Shown: positions 12,696-24,554, numbered from the stretch's first letter. The stretch is 64,000 bases of DNA from Mytilus trossulus (GCF_036588685.1 NC_086378.1:21801578-21865577); one strand, 5' to 3'. The notes: a model not told the origin generated them from the letters alone. Numbers and translations: made by a program.

Positions 12696-13994
12696 ACTAG
12701 AGGCTCTAAAGAGCCTGTGTCGCTCACCTTGGTCTATGTGCATATTAAACAAAGGACACAAATGGATTCATGACAAAATTGTATTTTGGTGATGGTGATG
12801 TGTTTGAAGTTCTTACTTTACTGAACGTTCTTGCTTCTTACAATTATATCTATAATGAACCTTGCCCATTAGTAACAGAGAAAAATATTTGGTAAAAATT
12901 TACATAAATTTACCGAATTAATGAAAATTGTTAAAAATTGACTATAAAGGGCAATAACTCCTTAAGGGGTCAATTGACCATTTAGGTCATGTTGACTTAT
13001 TTGTAGATCTTACTTTGCTGAACATTATTGCTGTTTACAGTTTATCTCTATCTATAATAGTATTCAAGATAATAACCAAAAACGGCAAAATTTCTTTAAA
13101 AATTACCAATTGGAGGGCAGCAAGCCAACAACCTATTGTCCAATTCATCTCAAAATTTCAGGGCAGATAGATATTGACCTGATAAACATTTTTATCCCAT
13201 GTCAAATTTCCTCAAAATGCTTTGGTTTTTGAGTTATAAGCCAAAAACTGCATTTTACCCCTATGTTCTAATTTTAGCCGTGGCGCCCATCTTGGTTGGT
13301 TGACCGGGTCACGCCACACATTTTTTAAACTAGATACCCCAAAGATGATTGTGGCCAAGTTTGGATTAATTTGGCTCAGTAGTTTCAGAGGAGAAGATTT
13401 TTGTAAAAGATTACTTAGATTTATGAAAAATGGTTAAAAATTGACTATAAAGGGCAATAACTCCTAAAGGGGTCAACTGACCATTTCGGTCATGTTGACT
13501 TATTTGTAAATCTAACTTTGCTGAACATTATTACTGTTTACAGTTTATCTCTATCTATAATAATATTCAAAAAAATAACCAAAAACAGCAAAATTTCCTC
13601 AAAATTACCAATTCAGGGGCAGCAACCCAACAACAGGTTAACCGATTCATCTGAAAATTTCAGGGCAGATAGATCTTGACCTGATAAACATTTTAACCCC
13701 ATGTCAGATTTCCTCTAAATGCTTTGGTTTTTGAGTTATAAGCCAAAAACTGCATTTTACCCCTATGTTCTATTTTTAGCCGTGGCGGCCATCTTGGTTG
13801 GATGACCGGGTCACGCCACACATTTTTTAAACTAGATACACCAATGATGATTGTGGCCAAGTTTGGTTTGATTTGGCCCAGTAGTTTCAGAGGAGAAGAT
13901 TTTTGTAAAAGCTAACGCCGGACGACGACGGACGACGGACGCCGGACGCCAAGTGATGAGAAAAGCTCACTTGGCCCTTTGGGCCAGGTGAGCT
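12696..13994 (+). mobile_element. G-type pearl-like repeat, complete, with ~503-bp internal duplication
   Basis: The 5' hairpin GAGGCTCTAAAGAGCC is followed by GTGTCGCTCACCTTGGTC. The 3' end has a GGACGACGGACGCCGGACGC microsatellite and the hairpin AGCTCACTTGGCCC-TTT-GGGCCAGGTGAGCT, whose last bases invert the 5' GCTCACCT. The body holds two tandem units offset by ~503 bp (ACTATAAAGGGCAATAACTC at 12941 and 13444). This is the best reference copy of the family here. No open reading frame of note. Confidence 0.8.
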
Positions 13995-15216
13995 AAAAAT
14001 AGCAATTTCTAGTTTTGTTTTCTTATCTAAAATCTTGCCTGTTTTATATCTTTATGTTTAGTTTGTCTGTTTTGTAATCATCAAATAGGTTCTCCGATAG
14101 TAGGGGAAATAAAGATAACAGCTTAAAACAGATATACTAAAGCTCATTCCCATCCCCTACCTGAATATTCTCTTGTCTTCTGCACAAACAATAACAATTG
14201 TTACAATGACAATTATGGTAACCACAATTAAGTTATTCCTACAGACCCTAGATTATCTAATGATAAAGAATTTCAAAGCATGCATGTTTGCCATATTCAT
14301 AGATACCATTCGGATGTAGAATGCCCACATTTTTATCATGACTTTGTAAGTAAAGAGGAAATTCATATTGTGTTGACTGAAAGTGGCATAATTTATACCA
14401 ACAGCGGAAAATTGTGGTGTATTGACAAGATTTTATGAAGTATGTGAGGCTCATTTCCAGCATCTTCTTTCCCTTAATTCGAAAAGAAGTCGAAGAAGGC
14501 TGTGCTTGCTCCCCAGTTTTATAAGCTCACATCCTGATATAGGTCAGTATTGATCAGGATATCCATGCTAAAAGTAAAAGGAAGAGAGTAGATAGGACCT
14601 TATCCATTGACCATATCAGAGTGATCCAAGACAAGTATGGAATTGTCCTAGCTGTCAACACTAGAAAGTTTAACAATATAAATTAGTGTCTAACTAGCTA
14701 GGGCCTGAAAAATATATATCTGAACATGTATTTCTGCTATCATGCAAAGGTCACTTTCAACTGTACCTTAATCCTTATATATTTTGGCAAATTATCGATT
14801 GGAACTATAAATTCAGGGTGCATTCATATTGCAACCTAATTGAAATATTATAGTGTAACCTAGTTTGCTGTTTCTGCATTGGTCCTGTTATAAATTGTCG
14901 GGCAGCTGTATTAGCCCTTGGCACCACATGTCTTGGATAAATACAGAACCCCTTCAATCTTTTTTTTTAATTAAATAATCTGTGTTTATCGTTCCCTTGT
15001 ACTACAAACTCAAAATTTTTCCAATAAATCCTTAAAACCCTGTATTTAAATCTGGGCTTTAAAACGTTTGAAAGGCAAATACATGTATGAAGAGGTATTA
15101 GGTGGGACATAAGACATGTAATAGCTGTATTGCACATGCTGATTTAATCTGACACATAGGCCCATTTCAAATGTATTATTTGATAAATAGGCTTATAACA
15201 TGTAATTATAAAAAAA
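13995..15216. other. No gene recognised
   Basis: A+T-rich. The minus-strand frame at 14257-14463 is unremarkable. Around 14480-14660 there is a stretch with weak reverse-transcriptase-like wording (EGCACSPVL), too short and broken to call. Confidence 0.45.
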
Positions 15217-15496
15217 AGAAGAGTTGGTATGATTGCCAATGAGACAACTGTCCACAAGAGATCAAAATGACGCAGACATTAACAACTATAGGTCAGTGTA
15301 CGGCCTTCAACAATGAGCAAAGCCCATACCACATAGTCAGCTTAAAAAGGCCCTGATATGACAATGTAAAACAATTCAAACCAGAAAACAAACGGCCTTA
15401 ATTATATAAAAAAAATGAACGAAAAACAAATATTTAACACCATGAACACATGAATAAACGACAACCACTCCTGACTTGGGACAGGCACATACATAA
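15217..15496 (+). repeat. Mytilus SINE-like repeat, left part, interrupted
   Basis: Begins AAGAAGAGTTGGTATGATTG and matches the unit at position 1, then extends to TGACTTGGGACAGGCACATA. From memory of mussel sequences, its continuation (AATGTGGTGGGGTTAAACAT...) is the DNA at 17472-17650, so the intervening G-type element was inserted here. Junctions CACATACATAA and AATAATGTGG show no clear TSD. Confidence 0.75.
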
Positions 15497-17471
15497 ACAA
15501 GAGGCTCTCAAGAGCCTGAATCACTCACCTTAATTTTTTTGGTTAAATCTCTCATCAATGATTATTTTGGCTTTTCAATTTATTTAAATGTTCTTTGAAT
15601 CGTCCTATTTTCTTCAAAAGCAAAAAAAAAAATCATTTTCTCCTGTTCTATTTTAGCCATAGGAGCTATGATTCTTGACATACAAAGAAATAAAATATAA
15701 AATTTATACTAGATACTCTGAAACTCATTTAGCCTAAGTTTGGCTGAAATTGATACAGCAGTTTTTTAAGATTTTTTAAAGTAAGTCAGCATGATGAACA
15801 AATTGTGAAAAAAGTCTTTAAAGGGCAATAACTCCTTAAGGGGTCAATTGACTTATTTGTAGATCTTACTTTGCTTAACATTTTTGCTATTAACAGTTTA
15901 TCTGTATCTATAATAATATTCAAGATAATAACCAAAAACTGCAAAATTTCTTTAAAATCATCTATTCAGGGGCATTATACCTAAAAAAAACGGTTACCCA
16001 ATTAGGCTGAAAATTTCTGGACAGGTAGACCTTGACCTAATAATAACTTCTTATTTGCTCTAAATGCTGGAGTTTTTGAGATATAAGCCAAAAAACTGCA
16101 TTTTACCCTGTGTTCTATTTTTAGCCATGATGGCCATGTTTTTTGACGAAATAGAAAATAAAACACAAACTATATTTTCTACACCCTACTGATCATTCAG
16201 TTGAAGTTTGGTTGAATTTGGATGAGTGGTTTTAGAGGAGAAGATCTTTTAAAGTTAGCAAATATGATGAACAAATTGTGAAAAATTGTCATTAAAGGAC
16301 AATAACCCTTAAGGGGTCAATTGACAATTTTGGTCATGAATATTAACTTATTTGTAGATCTTTCTTTGCTGATCATTTTTGATATTTACAGTTTATCTTT
16401 ATCTATACATGTAATAATATTCAAGATAATGACCAAAAACTGCAAAGTTTCCTTAAAATTACCAATTAAGTGGCAGCAACCCAACAATGGGTTGTTTGAC
16501 TCATCTGAAAATTTCAGGGCTGTTAGATCTTGACCTAATGAACATTTTGACCCATGTCAGATTTGCTCTAAATGCTTTTGTTATTGAGATTATAAGCCAA
16601 AAACTACATTTGACCCCTATGTTCTATTTTTAGCAATGGGGACCATGTTTGTTGATAGATCAAAACTTCGGATACAATTTATGCTGGAGTTTTTGAGATA
16701 TAAGCCAAAAAACTGCATTTTACCCTGTGTTCTATTTTTAGCCATGATGGCCATGTTTTTTGACGAAATAGAAAATAAAACACAAACTTTATTTTCTACA
16801 CCCTACTGATCATTCAGTTGAAGTTTGGTTGAATTTGGATGAGTGGTTTTAGAGGAGAAGATTTTTTAAAGTTAGCAAATATGATGAACAAATTGTGAAA
16901 AATTGTCATTAAAGGACAATAACCCTTAAGGGGTCAATTGACAATTTTGGTCATGAATATTAACTTATTTGTAGATCTTTCTTTGCTGATCATTTTTGCT
17001 ATTTACAGTTTATCTTTATCTATACATGTAATAATATTCAAGATAATGACCAAAAACTGCAAAGTTTCCTTAAAATTACCAATTAAGTGGCAGCAACCCA
17101 ACAATGGGTTGTTTGACTCATCTGAAAATTTCAGGGCTGTTAGATCTTTACCTAATGAACATTTAGACCCATGTCAGATTTGCTCTAAATGCTTTTGTTT
17201 TTGAGATATAAGCCAAAAACTACATTTGACCGCTATGTTCTATTTTTAGCAATGGCGACCATGTTTGTTGATAGATCAAAACTTCGGATACAATTTATAA
17301 ACAAGATACCCTAAGGAACATTCAGTTAAAGTTTGGAAGTATTTGGCCTAGTAGTTTCAGGAGAAGATTCTTGAAATAGTTTACGACGACAGACGATGAC
17401 GACAGACAACAGAAGACGACAGACCGCAAGTGATGGCATAAGCTCACTTGGCCCTTCGGGCCAGGTGAGCT
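15497..17471 (+). mobile_element. G-type pearl-like repeat, complete, with 617-bp tandem duplication
   Basis: The 5' hairpin is AAGAGGCTCTCAAGAGCCT, then CACTCACCTT. The 3' hairpin AGCTCACTTGGCCC-TTC-GGGCCAGGTGAGCT pairs 14 bp with one G-T wobble, after a GACGACAGACGATGACGACA microsatellite. Two internal blocks, 16064-16680 and 16681-17297, are nearly identical, so the internal duplication is recent. The frames at 16321-16533 and 16938-17204 are these duplicates and not genes. Confidence 0.8.
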
Positions 17472-17650
17472 AATAATGTGGTGGGGTTAAACATATTAGC
17501 CGTATCCCAACCCTTTCCTAACCTAGGACAGTGGTATAACACTTCGAAATAAGAACGAACTATAAAAATCAGTTGAAAAAAAGCTTAACTCATCAGATGG
17601 ACACAAATACATGTACAAGTGGACGTGGCCAGGTACTTGTACATCCCCAC
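17472..17650 (+). repeat. Right part of the Mytilus repeat interrupted at 15496
   Basis: Starts AATAATGTGGTGGGGTTAAA and runs to CAGGTACTTGTACATCCCC. I recognise it as the downstream continuation of the SINE-like unit in mussels; the assignment rests on memory because no uninterrupted copy is present in this window. Confidence 0.55.
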
Positions 17651-17926
17651 CTGGGGCCAACACCAATTATTTTTTTGAAATGATTCTTGTACCATATAAA
17701 GTAACAACTACTTAAGGAAATTAATAAAACTTGTAATGCAAAATAATTGTTTAATTTTTTTCTGAAAATCTTATACCCGAGAGCCTCCTAAACCTCCCTT
17801 TTCTCTATCATGTGACTCTGGTGTTAAAACATACATTACATGCTCAAAAGGATTGACCTAAATACATGTTAAACCCAAATGCAAAATTTACAATACCTGT
17901 ATCTCTAAAAAATAAAATAAAAATTC
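17651..17926. other. Short gap, nothing recognised
   Basis: A+T-rich sequence between the repeat tail and the orphan pseudogene. No feature seen. Confidence 0.4.
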
Positions 17927-18560
17927 ATGAATATGATATATTTTAAGTACACATCTCAGAAACATCCAATATTTCGGACCATCATTGACCATTGCAGGAA
18001 GTATGCTCTTTCCAGTCAGGACCAGGACCACTTTCAGTCATGTTGTGATCATGATCATGATCATGTTTGTGAGCACTGTGAACAGATTTCAGAACTACTG
18101 CATGCAATAAGTAAGCTAGTGAATGAATGCCAGGTCCCAGATAAAGATATTTACCTGTATAAATTTTCTCAGGCAAAAGAGAAGATACTTAATTGGAAAT
18201 GCCATATAATCAGATCTAGGAACCAGGGTGCTGCAAAATCAGATCTTCTTGATTCATTGGAAGAATCTTAGGTTGTAATTGTCCTTATAAAATGGGCCAT
18301 GAAGTACTTGCCAAGACGGTACAGGGAAGACCAATCAAACTGGTATGCCAAGAGAGGAATTTACTGGCATATAGGTGTCGCTTTCCGGAGAACAGGAGGA
18401 AACCTACAGAGTCTTACATTTGCCCATATATTTCATAGCCAGATTTCACAAGATTCAGTAACAACATCTGTTATTTTAGACATAGTTGAGGACCTACATA
18501 CAAAATATGAAGACATTTCTAAGGTGCACTTGGTCTGACAATGTGTGTAAAAGATATATT
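17927..18560 (+). pseudogene. Broken gene of an uncharacterised metazoan protein family (possible DDE-type transposase relative)
   Basis: One frame runs from 17927 through an in-frame TAG at 18269-18271 and on to 18538. A 1-base shift near 18530 then moves the continuation (SDNVC-like) to another frame. The first part (114 residues) has a Cys/His cluster, CCDHDHDHVCEHC, and ends WKCHIIRSRNQGAAKSDLLD. The second part has KWAMKYLPRRYREDQSNWYA and RGIYWHIGVAFRR. I recall this pattern (usually DWAMK, then a WH motif, then SDNAGCYH) from large orphan families in corals and molluscs. The spaced Asp residues could suggest an RNase H-like fold, but that is inference, and the first Asp is lost here (IKWAMK). 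Both ends are truncated. Function unknown. Confidence 0.6.
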
Positions 18561-19245
18561 TTAGAATTTACAAGACACACAACATATAAATAGAAAAATT
18601 CTGCAACAAACCATTATACAGAGTTTTTTTCTTAAAGCCTTCAGATATTGGGCTGATTTTTGGTATGTTAGTTAAGGTTCATCATAAGGAATTTAAAAAT
18701 ATGGCCGTGTTTAACACTCAAAATTTACTATGAGTACAGAGAAACTGGTACATCAATGAAAGTTTTAAGGCATGGCAGGAATTAACTAGATATATAAAAG
18801 TTGTATGAAGTATATGTTTCAGAAAATTAAAAACTTACCTGAATTTTGATGTCCAGTTTTTTCCAGTATGCAGAAGATAGCAAAATAAACAAACATCCGA
18901 GTTTCATTTGATACTCCACTCATTTACACAGTTTAAATCACCTATTGTCTGCAGATGTCAATTGTCTATCTATTGTCAATTTAAATCAATACTACTCTAA
19001 CTCACAACATGTTTTATATAAGGGGAGATTTTCAAACCTTTTTCCCGACCAAGTTTATTTTGGTTTGGAACGGAAAAAACTGGAAAGCAAAATCTAGTAA
19101 AGTTTATAATTTTCTTAAACATAAAATGCAGTTACAATTTATATATATTGTTCCTGCCATCCCTTAAAACTTTTGCAGGTGAATAGGTTTTGTCTGTACT
19201 CAGAGTAAAATTTGTGGTGTAAATACGGCCATATTAGCCAAAAGG

Positions 19246-19340
19246 GGTCTCACTAATTAGTGACAACAAGCGTCAAGAAGCGACAACAAGCGACAAGAAG
19301 CACAAAAGACGACTATTTAGCGACAAGAAAATATTTTTTT
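19246..19340 (+). repeat. Left terminal inverted repeat of foldback element
   Basis: Array of GCGACAACAAGC/GCGACAAGAAGC subrepeats opening with GGTCTCACTAATTAGTGACA. Its inverse is at 24555-24680. Confidence 0.8.
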
Positions 19341-19540
19341 TTATTAAATATAAGTTATAAAGAAATTTGTATGTAATGTTTTTTTTTTAAATTACGAGCA
19401 GATATGTCTAATTAAAATGTTTTATTATATAGATAGACGAAGAAATGAAACATTTGTGAGGAAGAAAGAGATTGTGAAGTTAATAGTAGTATATTGGTAG
19501 ATATAAACTAGACTTACTTGACTTAAAAAATACATTCTTT

Positions 19541-21088
19541 ATGTTTGAAAGTATAAAACACCGGAAATTTTTCTTATCATCATATAAAAATAATAGAAAA
19601 CTTACACTACTATACTTATGTGTACTTCTACTAAATCAATCACTGGATATAAATCCAAATCCAGGTCCAACATTAAATGAAACAAAATATGGCTGTGGCT
19701 TCTGTAAAACAGAAGTATGCTGGTCAGATAAAGGAATTATGTGTGATAGTTGTGACCAATGGTATCACACATCTTGTCAAGGAGTAGGAAATGAGACATA
19801 TAACATGTTATCGAACAGTAAACACATTTGGTACTGTCTTCGCTGTGCACTACCCAACTATTCAGCCTATTCAGGTGGACTTTTTGAATCACTCGACACA
19901 TTGTCGGACACAAACATTTTTGACTCTCTAAATCTAGATGCATCATCATGTTCTGAGATTTTAGACCCACCTCAAGCAACATCATCTCCAAAACCTATTC
20001 TCAAAACAACCAAAAAGCCTAAAACAACAGCAAAAAAGGCTAACAAACGTCTCACAATATTAAATATAAACTGGCAGTCAATAAAATCAAAAGTAGCTGA
20101 CCTCCATCAAGTTATTGACCAAGTCAAACCAGATATTATAGTAGGTACAGAATCCTGGCTTACGCCAGATATATGTAACTCTGAAATCTTCCCTAAAGAC
20201 TTGTTCTGTATTTATCGTAAAGACCGGACAGGTCGTAAAGGAGGGGGTGTCTTCTTAGCAATTTCAGTTGATATCTTGTCATCAGAACAACTAGAACTAG
20301 ACACAAATTGTGAATTACTATGGGCAAAAGTAGATATAATTGGACTAAAATCAATCTACATTGGGGCTTATTATAAACCACAGGAAAATGACACTGAAAG
20401 TGTCACTGAACTCAGCAGATCATTACAGAGAATACCAACACACAGTAATATCTGGCTTCTTGGAGATTTCAACCTCCCTAAATATGACTGGGTTAAACAA
20501 GAACTGAAACCAAATTGTAAATTTACAAATACATATAATAACTTTTTCGATATTATGAATGATCATAATCTTGAACAGGTTGTACATATACCAACAAGAC
20601 AGGAAAACACACTAGATCTGTTTTACCTTAACCAGCCTTCACTTGTACAAAACATAAAAACACTACCAAGTCTCGGAACATCAGACCATGACATTGTCTT
20701 CCATGAAATGAACATCACAGTAGGTAGAAAAAAGAAAACACCAAGAAAAATAAGTCAATACAAAAAAGCCGACTGGGACAAAATACGCACAGAAGTAAAA
20801 AATTTCCAAGACGAATACTTTTCTCTAACACAAACTAATAACACCACAGAAGAAAAGTGGACACTGATCAAAAACAAAATACAAGAAATAACAGACAAAA
20901 ATATTCCATCAAAAATAATGAAACAAAAACAAGATATTCCTTGGCTAACACCAGAAATAAAGAGACTAATAAGAAAAAGAGACAGAATACATAAGAAAAT
21001 AAAGGCAACAAAATCAGATAAAAAATCGGATACTATCAAAAAGCACCGATCCTTAAAACACCAAGTACAACAAAAGCTTAGAACATAG
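19541..21088 (+). CDS. LINE 1 polyprotein N-terminal part: 2A-like motif, PHD finger, AP-type endonuclease
   Basis: 515 codons from ATG to an in-frame TAG at 21086-21088; the same frame stays open beyond it, so the stop is a mutation. A hydrophobic stretch at residues 21-32 precedes a 2A-like DINPNPGP at 36-43 (canonical 2A has Glu where this has Asn38). A PHD-type zinc finger follows with C52, C55, C68, C71, H76, C79, C99 and C102. The endonuclease-exonuclease-phosphatase domain spans ~171-390, with E204 (TESWL), D309/N311 (GDFNLP) and S381-D382-H383, so the catalytic set looks intact. This layout is known in CR1/jockey-group non-LTR retrotransposons of marine invertebrates; the endonuclease nicks target DNA to prime reverse transcription. 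It lies between the arms of the foldback element. Confidence 0.85.
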   Translation: MFESIKHRKFFLSSYKNNRKLTLLYLCVLLLNQSLDINPNPGPTLNETKYGCGFCKTEVCWSDKGIMCDSCDQWYHTSCQGVGNETYNMLSNSKHIWYCLRCALPNYSAYSGGLFESLDTLSDTNIFDSLNLDASSCSEILDPPQATSSPKPILKTTKKPKTTAKKANKRLTILNINWQSIKSKVADLHQVIDQVKPDIIVGTESWLTPDICNSEIFPKDLFCIYRKDRTGRKGGGVFLAISVDILSSEQLELDTNCELLWAKVDIIGLKSIYIGAYYKPQENDTESVTELSRSLQRIPTHSNIWLLGDFNLPKYDWVKQELKPNCKFTNTYNNFFDIMNDHNLEQVVHIPTRQENTLDLFYLNQPSLVQNIKTLPSLGTSDHDIVFHEMNITVGRKKKTPRKISQYKKADWDKIRTEVKNFQDEYFSLTQTNNTTEEKWTLIKNKIQEITDKNIPSKIMKQKQDIPWLTPEIKRLIRKRDRIHKKIKATKSDKKSDTIKKHRSLKHQVQQKLRT

Positions 21089-22445
21089 TATTGGAACTAC
21101 ATAGAAAACATTATAATTGAAAGTAGTAAACTGAAAGACAGTAAACCAAGCAAAAAATTTTGGTCATTCATAAAAAACCAAAAAAGTGAAAATATAGGTG
21201 TATCACCACTAAAGGTAAATGGTATCACAAAAACAAACCCCCAAGATCAGGCTGAAGCACTTAACCATCAGTTTCACTCAGCATTTACCACACCTAAACC
21301 TTTGAAATTATCTCACATTTGTGAACTAAAATCATTAAAATCAGCAACACATAAATTTGAAATGAAGCAAATAAACATTACCCCAGAAGGAACATCTAAA
21401 TTACTAAAAAACTTAAACCCATCAAAAGCTATTGGTCCAGACAAAATATCACCTCATTTTCTAAAAGAAGTTCATCATGAAATCTCACCTATAATATCTG
21501 ACTTGTTTAATTCATCAGTAAATACAGGCACAGTACCAAACGACTGGAGAGAGGCCTTGGTTACACCAGTTTTCAAAAAGGGAGCAAAATCTAAACCTGA
21601 AAACTGATGGCCCATCTCTCTAACCTGTATCCTTAGTAAATCACTAGAACATATAATAGTATCATCCATAATGAAACATCTAGACATTTACGATTTACTA
21701 TATCCACTGCAGCATGGTTTTAGATCAAAAGTTAGCTGTGAAACACAACTTTTAACTTTTACACAGCAAATACTGGATTACATGGCAAACGGTAAACAAA
21801 CTGACGTAGTTGTCATGGACTTCTCAAAAGCGTTTGATAAGGTGGACCACCAAAGACTTATCCTAAAACTGAAACGCATGGGAATAAATAACATAACAAC
21901 AAATTGGATAGAGGCATGGTTATCGCATAGATCACAAAAAGTGGTGGTTGACAGTCACACATCAAATAGTTGTCCTGTATTGTCAGGCGTTCCCCAAGGG
22001 TCTGTTCTCGGGCCATGCCTGTTCTTAATTTACATTAATGACATGCCAGACAACCTCAAAAGTAATGTTCGCCTCTTTGCAGATGACACTATTGTGTATC
22101 TAACAATCTCATCATTAGATGACTGTCACACCCTTCAATCAGACCTACATAAACTGGAACAATGGGAGCAAGAATGGCTTATGTCCTTTAACCCAGACAA
22201 ATGTGAAATCATCCACATAACAAGAAAACATAAACCAATCATCTATAAATACACATTACATAATCATATTTTAAAATCAACAAACAAAGCAAAATATCTT
22301 GGCGTTTCCATCACAAACGATCTGACATGGAATTCTCATATAAATGACATCACGAACAAAGCAAATGCATCACTGAGATTTATAAAAAGAAACGTCAAAA
22401 CTAACAGCATAAAAACAAAAGAACTGGCTTACAAAACATACATAA
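21089..22445 (+). pseudogene. LINE 1 reverse transcriptase region, interrupted
   Basis: Continues the frame of the upstream endonuclease after the stop. A second stop (TGA, 21605-21607) falls where the family has NYRPISLT. Reverse transcriptase landmarks are NPSKAIGPDKI, the DFSKAFDKVDH box, SGVPQGSVLGP and the catalytic FADDT box, followed by the thumb region (KYLGVSITNDLTWNSHI). The frame is then broken after AYKTYI by the 1278-bp insertion at 22446. Apart from stops the domain is well preserved, so the copy is fairly young. Class: CR1/jockey-like LINE. Confidence 0.85.
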
Positions 22446-23723
22446 CAGTGGCGGATTCAGAGGGGGGCGTAGAGGGCGTACGCCCCCCCTTTGCTCGAAC
22501 TTTTTTTTTTTTTTTTGTAAAATTATTAATCAGTCTAGACTTCGTGAACTTTTTCATTTCCCGAGAATTTAATTTTTATACGACAATTCTTAACTTATAA
22601 ATATATTTTTCGCTGGTATTTACTGATTGTCAAAGTCATGTGATTTGCTATGGTGGAGTTGACCAATGCGTTGAAAAAACGGCACACGGCAGTCATTTTG
22701 AAATTCAAATTACAGTTATATACATTGCTTAGGCTGAGGATGTCATGACAATCAGGAAGTCTTCAAAGCGACACAGGATTGAGCAAGAACGTATTGACTT
22801 CTATTTAACTATTCCACCAAACAGAAAGTAATAGTAAATACTCTATAGACTATTATACTTTCATGAAAAAAAGTTCCACAATATTATTTACCTACGAAAA
22901 CATGTTTAACCCTAAATGCCCCAACTTATTTATTTTATAAATACAAAAGTTGAAGAATGACCCCCAGTCACCCCGCCGCATTTTTGCGCCTGTTCCAAGT
23001 CAGGAGCCTCTGGCCTTTGTTACTCCTGTATTATTTTATTTTTAGTTTCTTGTGTACAATTTGGAAATAAGCATGGCGTTCATTATCACTGAACTAGTAT
23101 ATATTTGTTTAGGAGCCACTGAAGGAAGACTCCGGGTGCGGGAATTTCTCGCTACATTAAAGACCTGTTCGTGACCTTCTGCTGTTGTTTTTCCTATGGT
23201 CGGGTTGTTGTCTCTTTTACACATTCCCCATTTCCATTCTAAATTTTAGTATAAGCTCTAGAAAGATTTCAAGTCTCAGGTACGAAACCATTTGATTTGA
23301 GGAGGCATTCTGATATATTTGAGAGAGAAAAAATTGACTCTGATTTTTGCCTAAAACAAAAATTCTGGCCGTATCTGGATTGAAAACAATAGTCTTGTCC
23401 ACTTTTTTGCTTTTAAAAACGAAAATTTCCAACAAATATTTAGCATGAAATGAACATGATCAATAAAAACGGGCGTAGTTTTTTGTGGCCGAGGTTTGCA
23501 TGTCTTACTGGAATGTCTGTTTCGCCGGACTTATATATATTAAAAACTTTTTCAAGACCAGACTGTAACCTGCCTGCTGGTTGTGACCGTTTGAATAGTG
23601 CATATTACACTTATTTTATGTTTTTTTAGCCCAAAAAGGGTCCCAAAAATTTTTGGCCTCGCTCCGCTCGGCGATATATTAAAATCTTCGCCCCCCCTTT
23701 CCAAAATCCTGGATCCGCCCCTG
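22446..23723. mobile_element. CAGTGGCGG-type DNA transposon (hAT-like) inserted in LINE 1, 5-bp TSD
   Basis: The left end is CAGTGGCGGATTCAGAGGGG; the right end, reverse-complemented, is CAGGGGCGGATCCAGGATTT. The 5-bp direct repeat CATAA is at 22441-22445 and 23724-23728. Because the LINE reading frame resumes with RPKI right after the right copy, the duplication is certain. No transposase is seen. It contains a minus-strand piece of the ~1.1-kb Mytilus repeat. The left end also has a GGGGGCGTA...TACGCCCCCC self-complementary stretch and a T-tract. Confidence 0.8.
22971..23250 (-). repeat. Fragment of the ~1.1-kb Mytilus interspersed repeat
   Basis: Inverse of 42104-42380 (for example AAGCATGGCGTTCATTATCA against TGATAATGAACGCCATACTA). 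It lies inside the CAGTGGCGG-type element. Confidence 0.85.
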
Positions 23724-24249
23724 CATAAGACCAAAAATTTAATATTGCAGTGTCGTCTGGGACCCCTGGCAGAAACAACAAATACATAAAATTGAAATGG
23801 TACAGAGAAGAGCTGCCAGGTATACACTCAACCAATACAGCTATCAAAGCAGTGTAACAGCCATGCTTGAACATCTAAGATGGCCAACATTACAACAAAG
23901 AAGAAATCTTGCATCCGTCACCATGCTATACAAAATTCAACACCAATTAGTCTCCATCCCAGTAAATACATACCTAATACCATCCAAAGAACATAAATTT
24001 ATACAGCCATTCTCTCCCACAAACTATCATTTGTATTCATTTTTTCCTAGAACAATAAGGTTGTGGAATACCCTACCATACCAAGTAGCCTGTAGCCCAG
24101 ACTTAGAAGCTTTTAAGTCTGGTGCAAAACCACATGTATTGCTAAATCAAACCATGTTTTTAACTATATACAAAAATAAAAAAAAAAATAAAAAAATGTT
24201 TTTTCTTGCAATTATTGTAAATATGTTTAGTTTTAATTTGTTTCCCTAG
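23724..24249 (+). pseudogene. LINE 1 C-terminal region
   Basis: Resumes the interrupted LINE frame with RPKI, a TAA stop at 23740-23742, then YCSVVWDPW and the conserved CR1/jockey C-terminus QRRAARYTLNQYSYQSSV, MLEHLRWPTLQQRR, MLYKIQHQLVSIP and FFPRTIRLWNTLP. It ends in a lysine-rich stretch at 24249. The region after the reverse transcriptase is thought to take part in RNA binding and priming. Confidence 0.8.
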
Positions 24250-24554
24250 CATGTGCCTTCTTGTAATCTTCAACATATTGAAGTTAAGAAGTATTATGTA
24301 GATGTAGATGAGGAAATTAAACATTTGTTTGATTTCAATTCTTTGTATAAATAATATGTTCTAAAACACAAGGAAAAGTGATCTCATAATACAATAATTA
24401 AACGTAATACTGGCTGTTATACATAATAGATGATAAAATAAATATGTAAATAATGTTTCATTTTTTTTATTCTATCAATTTTAACTTTCTTGCCGCAAAA
24501 ATTTTTTTCTTTTGCATATTTTTTTAATATTTATTGCAACAATTAATTTTAATT

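Noticed and set aside
14480..14660. Possible LINE fragment (EGCACSPVL)
   Set aside because: Too short, interrupted by stops, and no neighbouring reverse transcriptase motif.
16321..17204. Two near-identical frames (70 and 88 residues)
   Set aside because: They are the duplicated block of a G-type repeat; hydrophobic chance peptides without support.
23552..23874. Overlapping minus-strand frames of 82-91 residues and a plus-strand 63-residue frame
   Set aside because: They span the right end of the CAGTGGCGG element and the LINE junction, antisense to the LINE.
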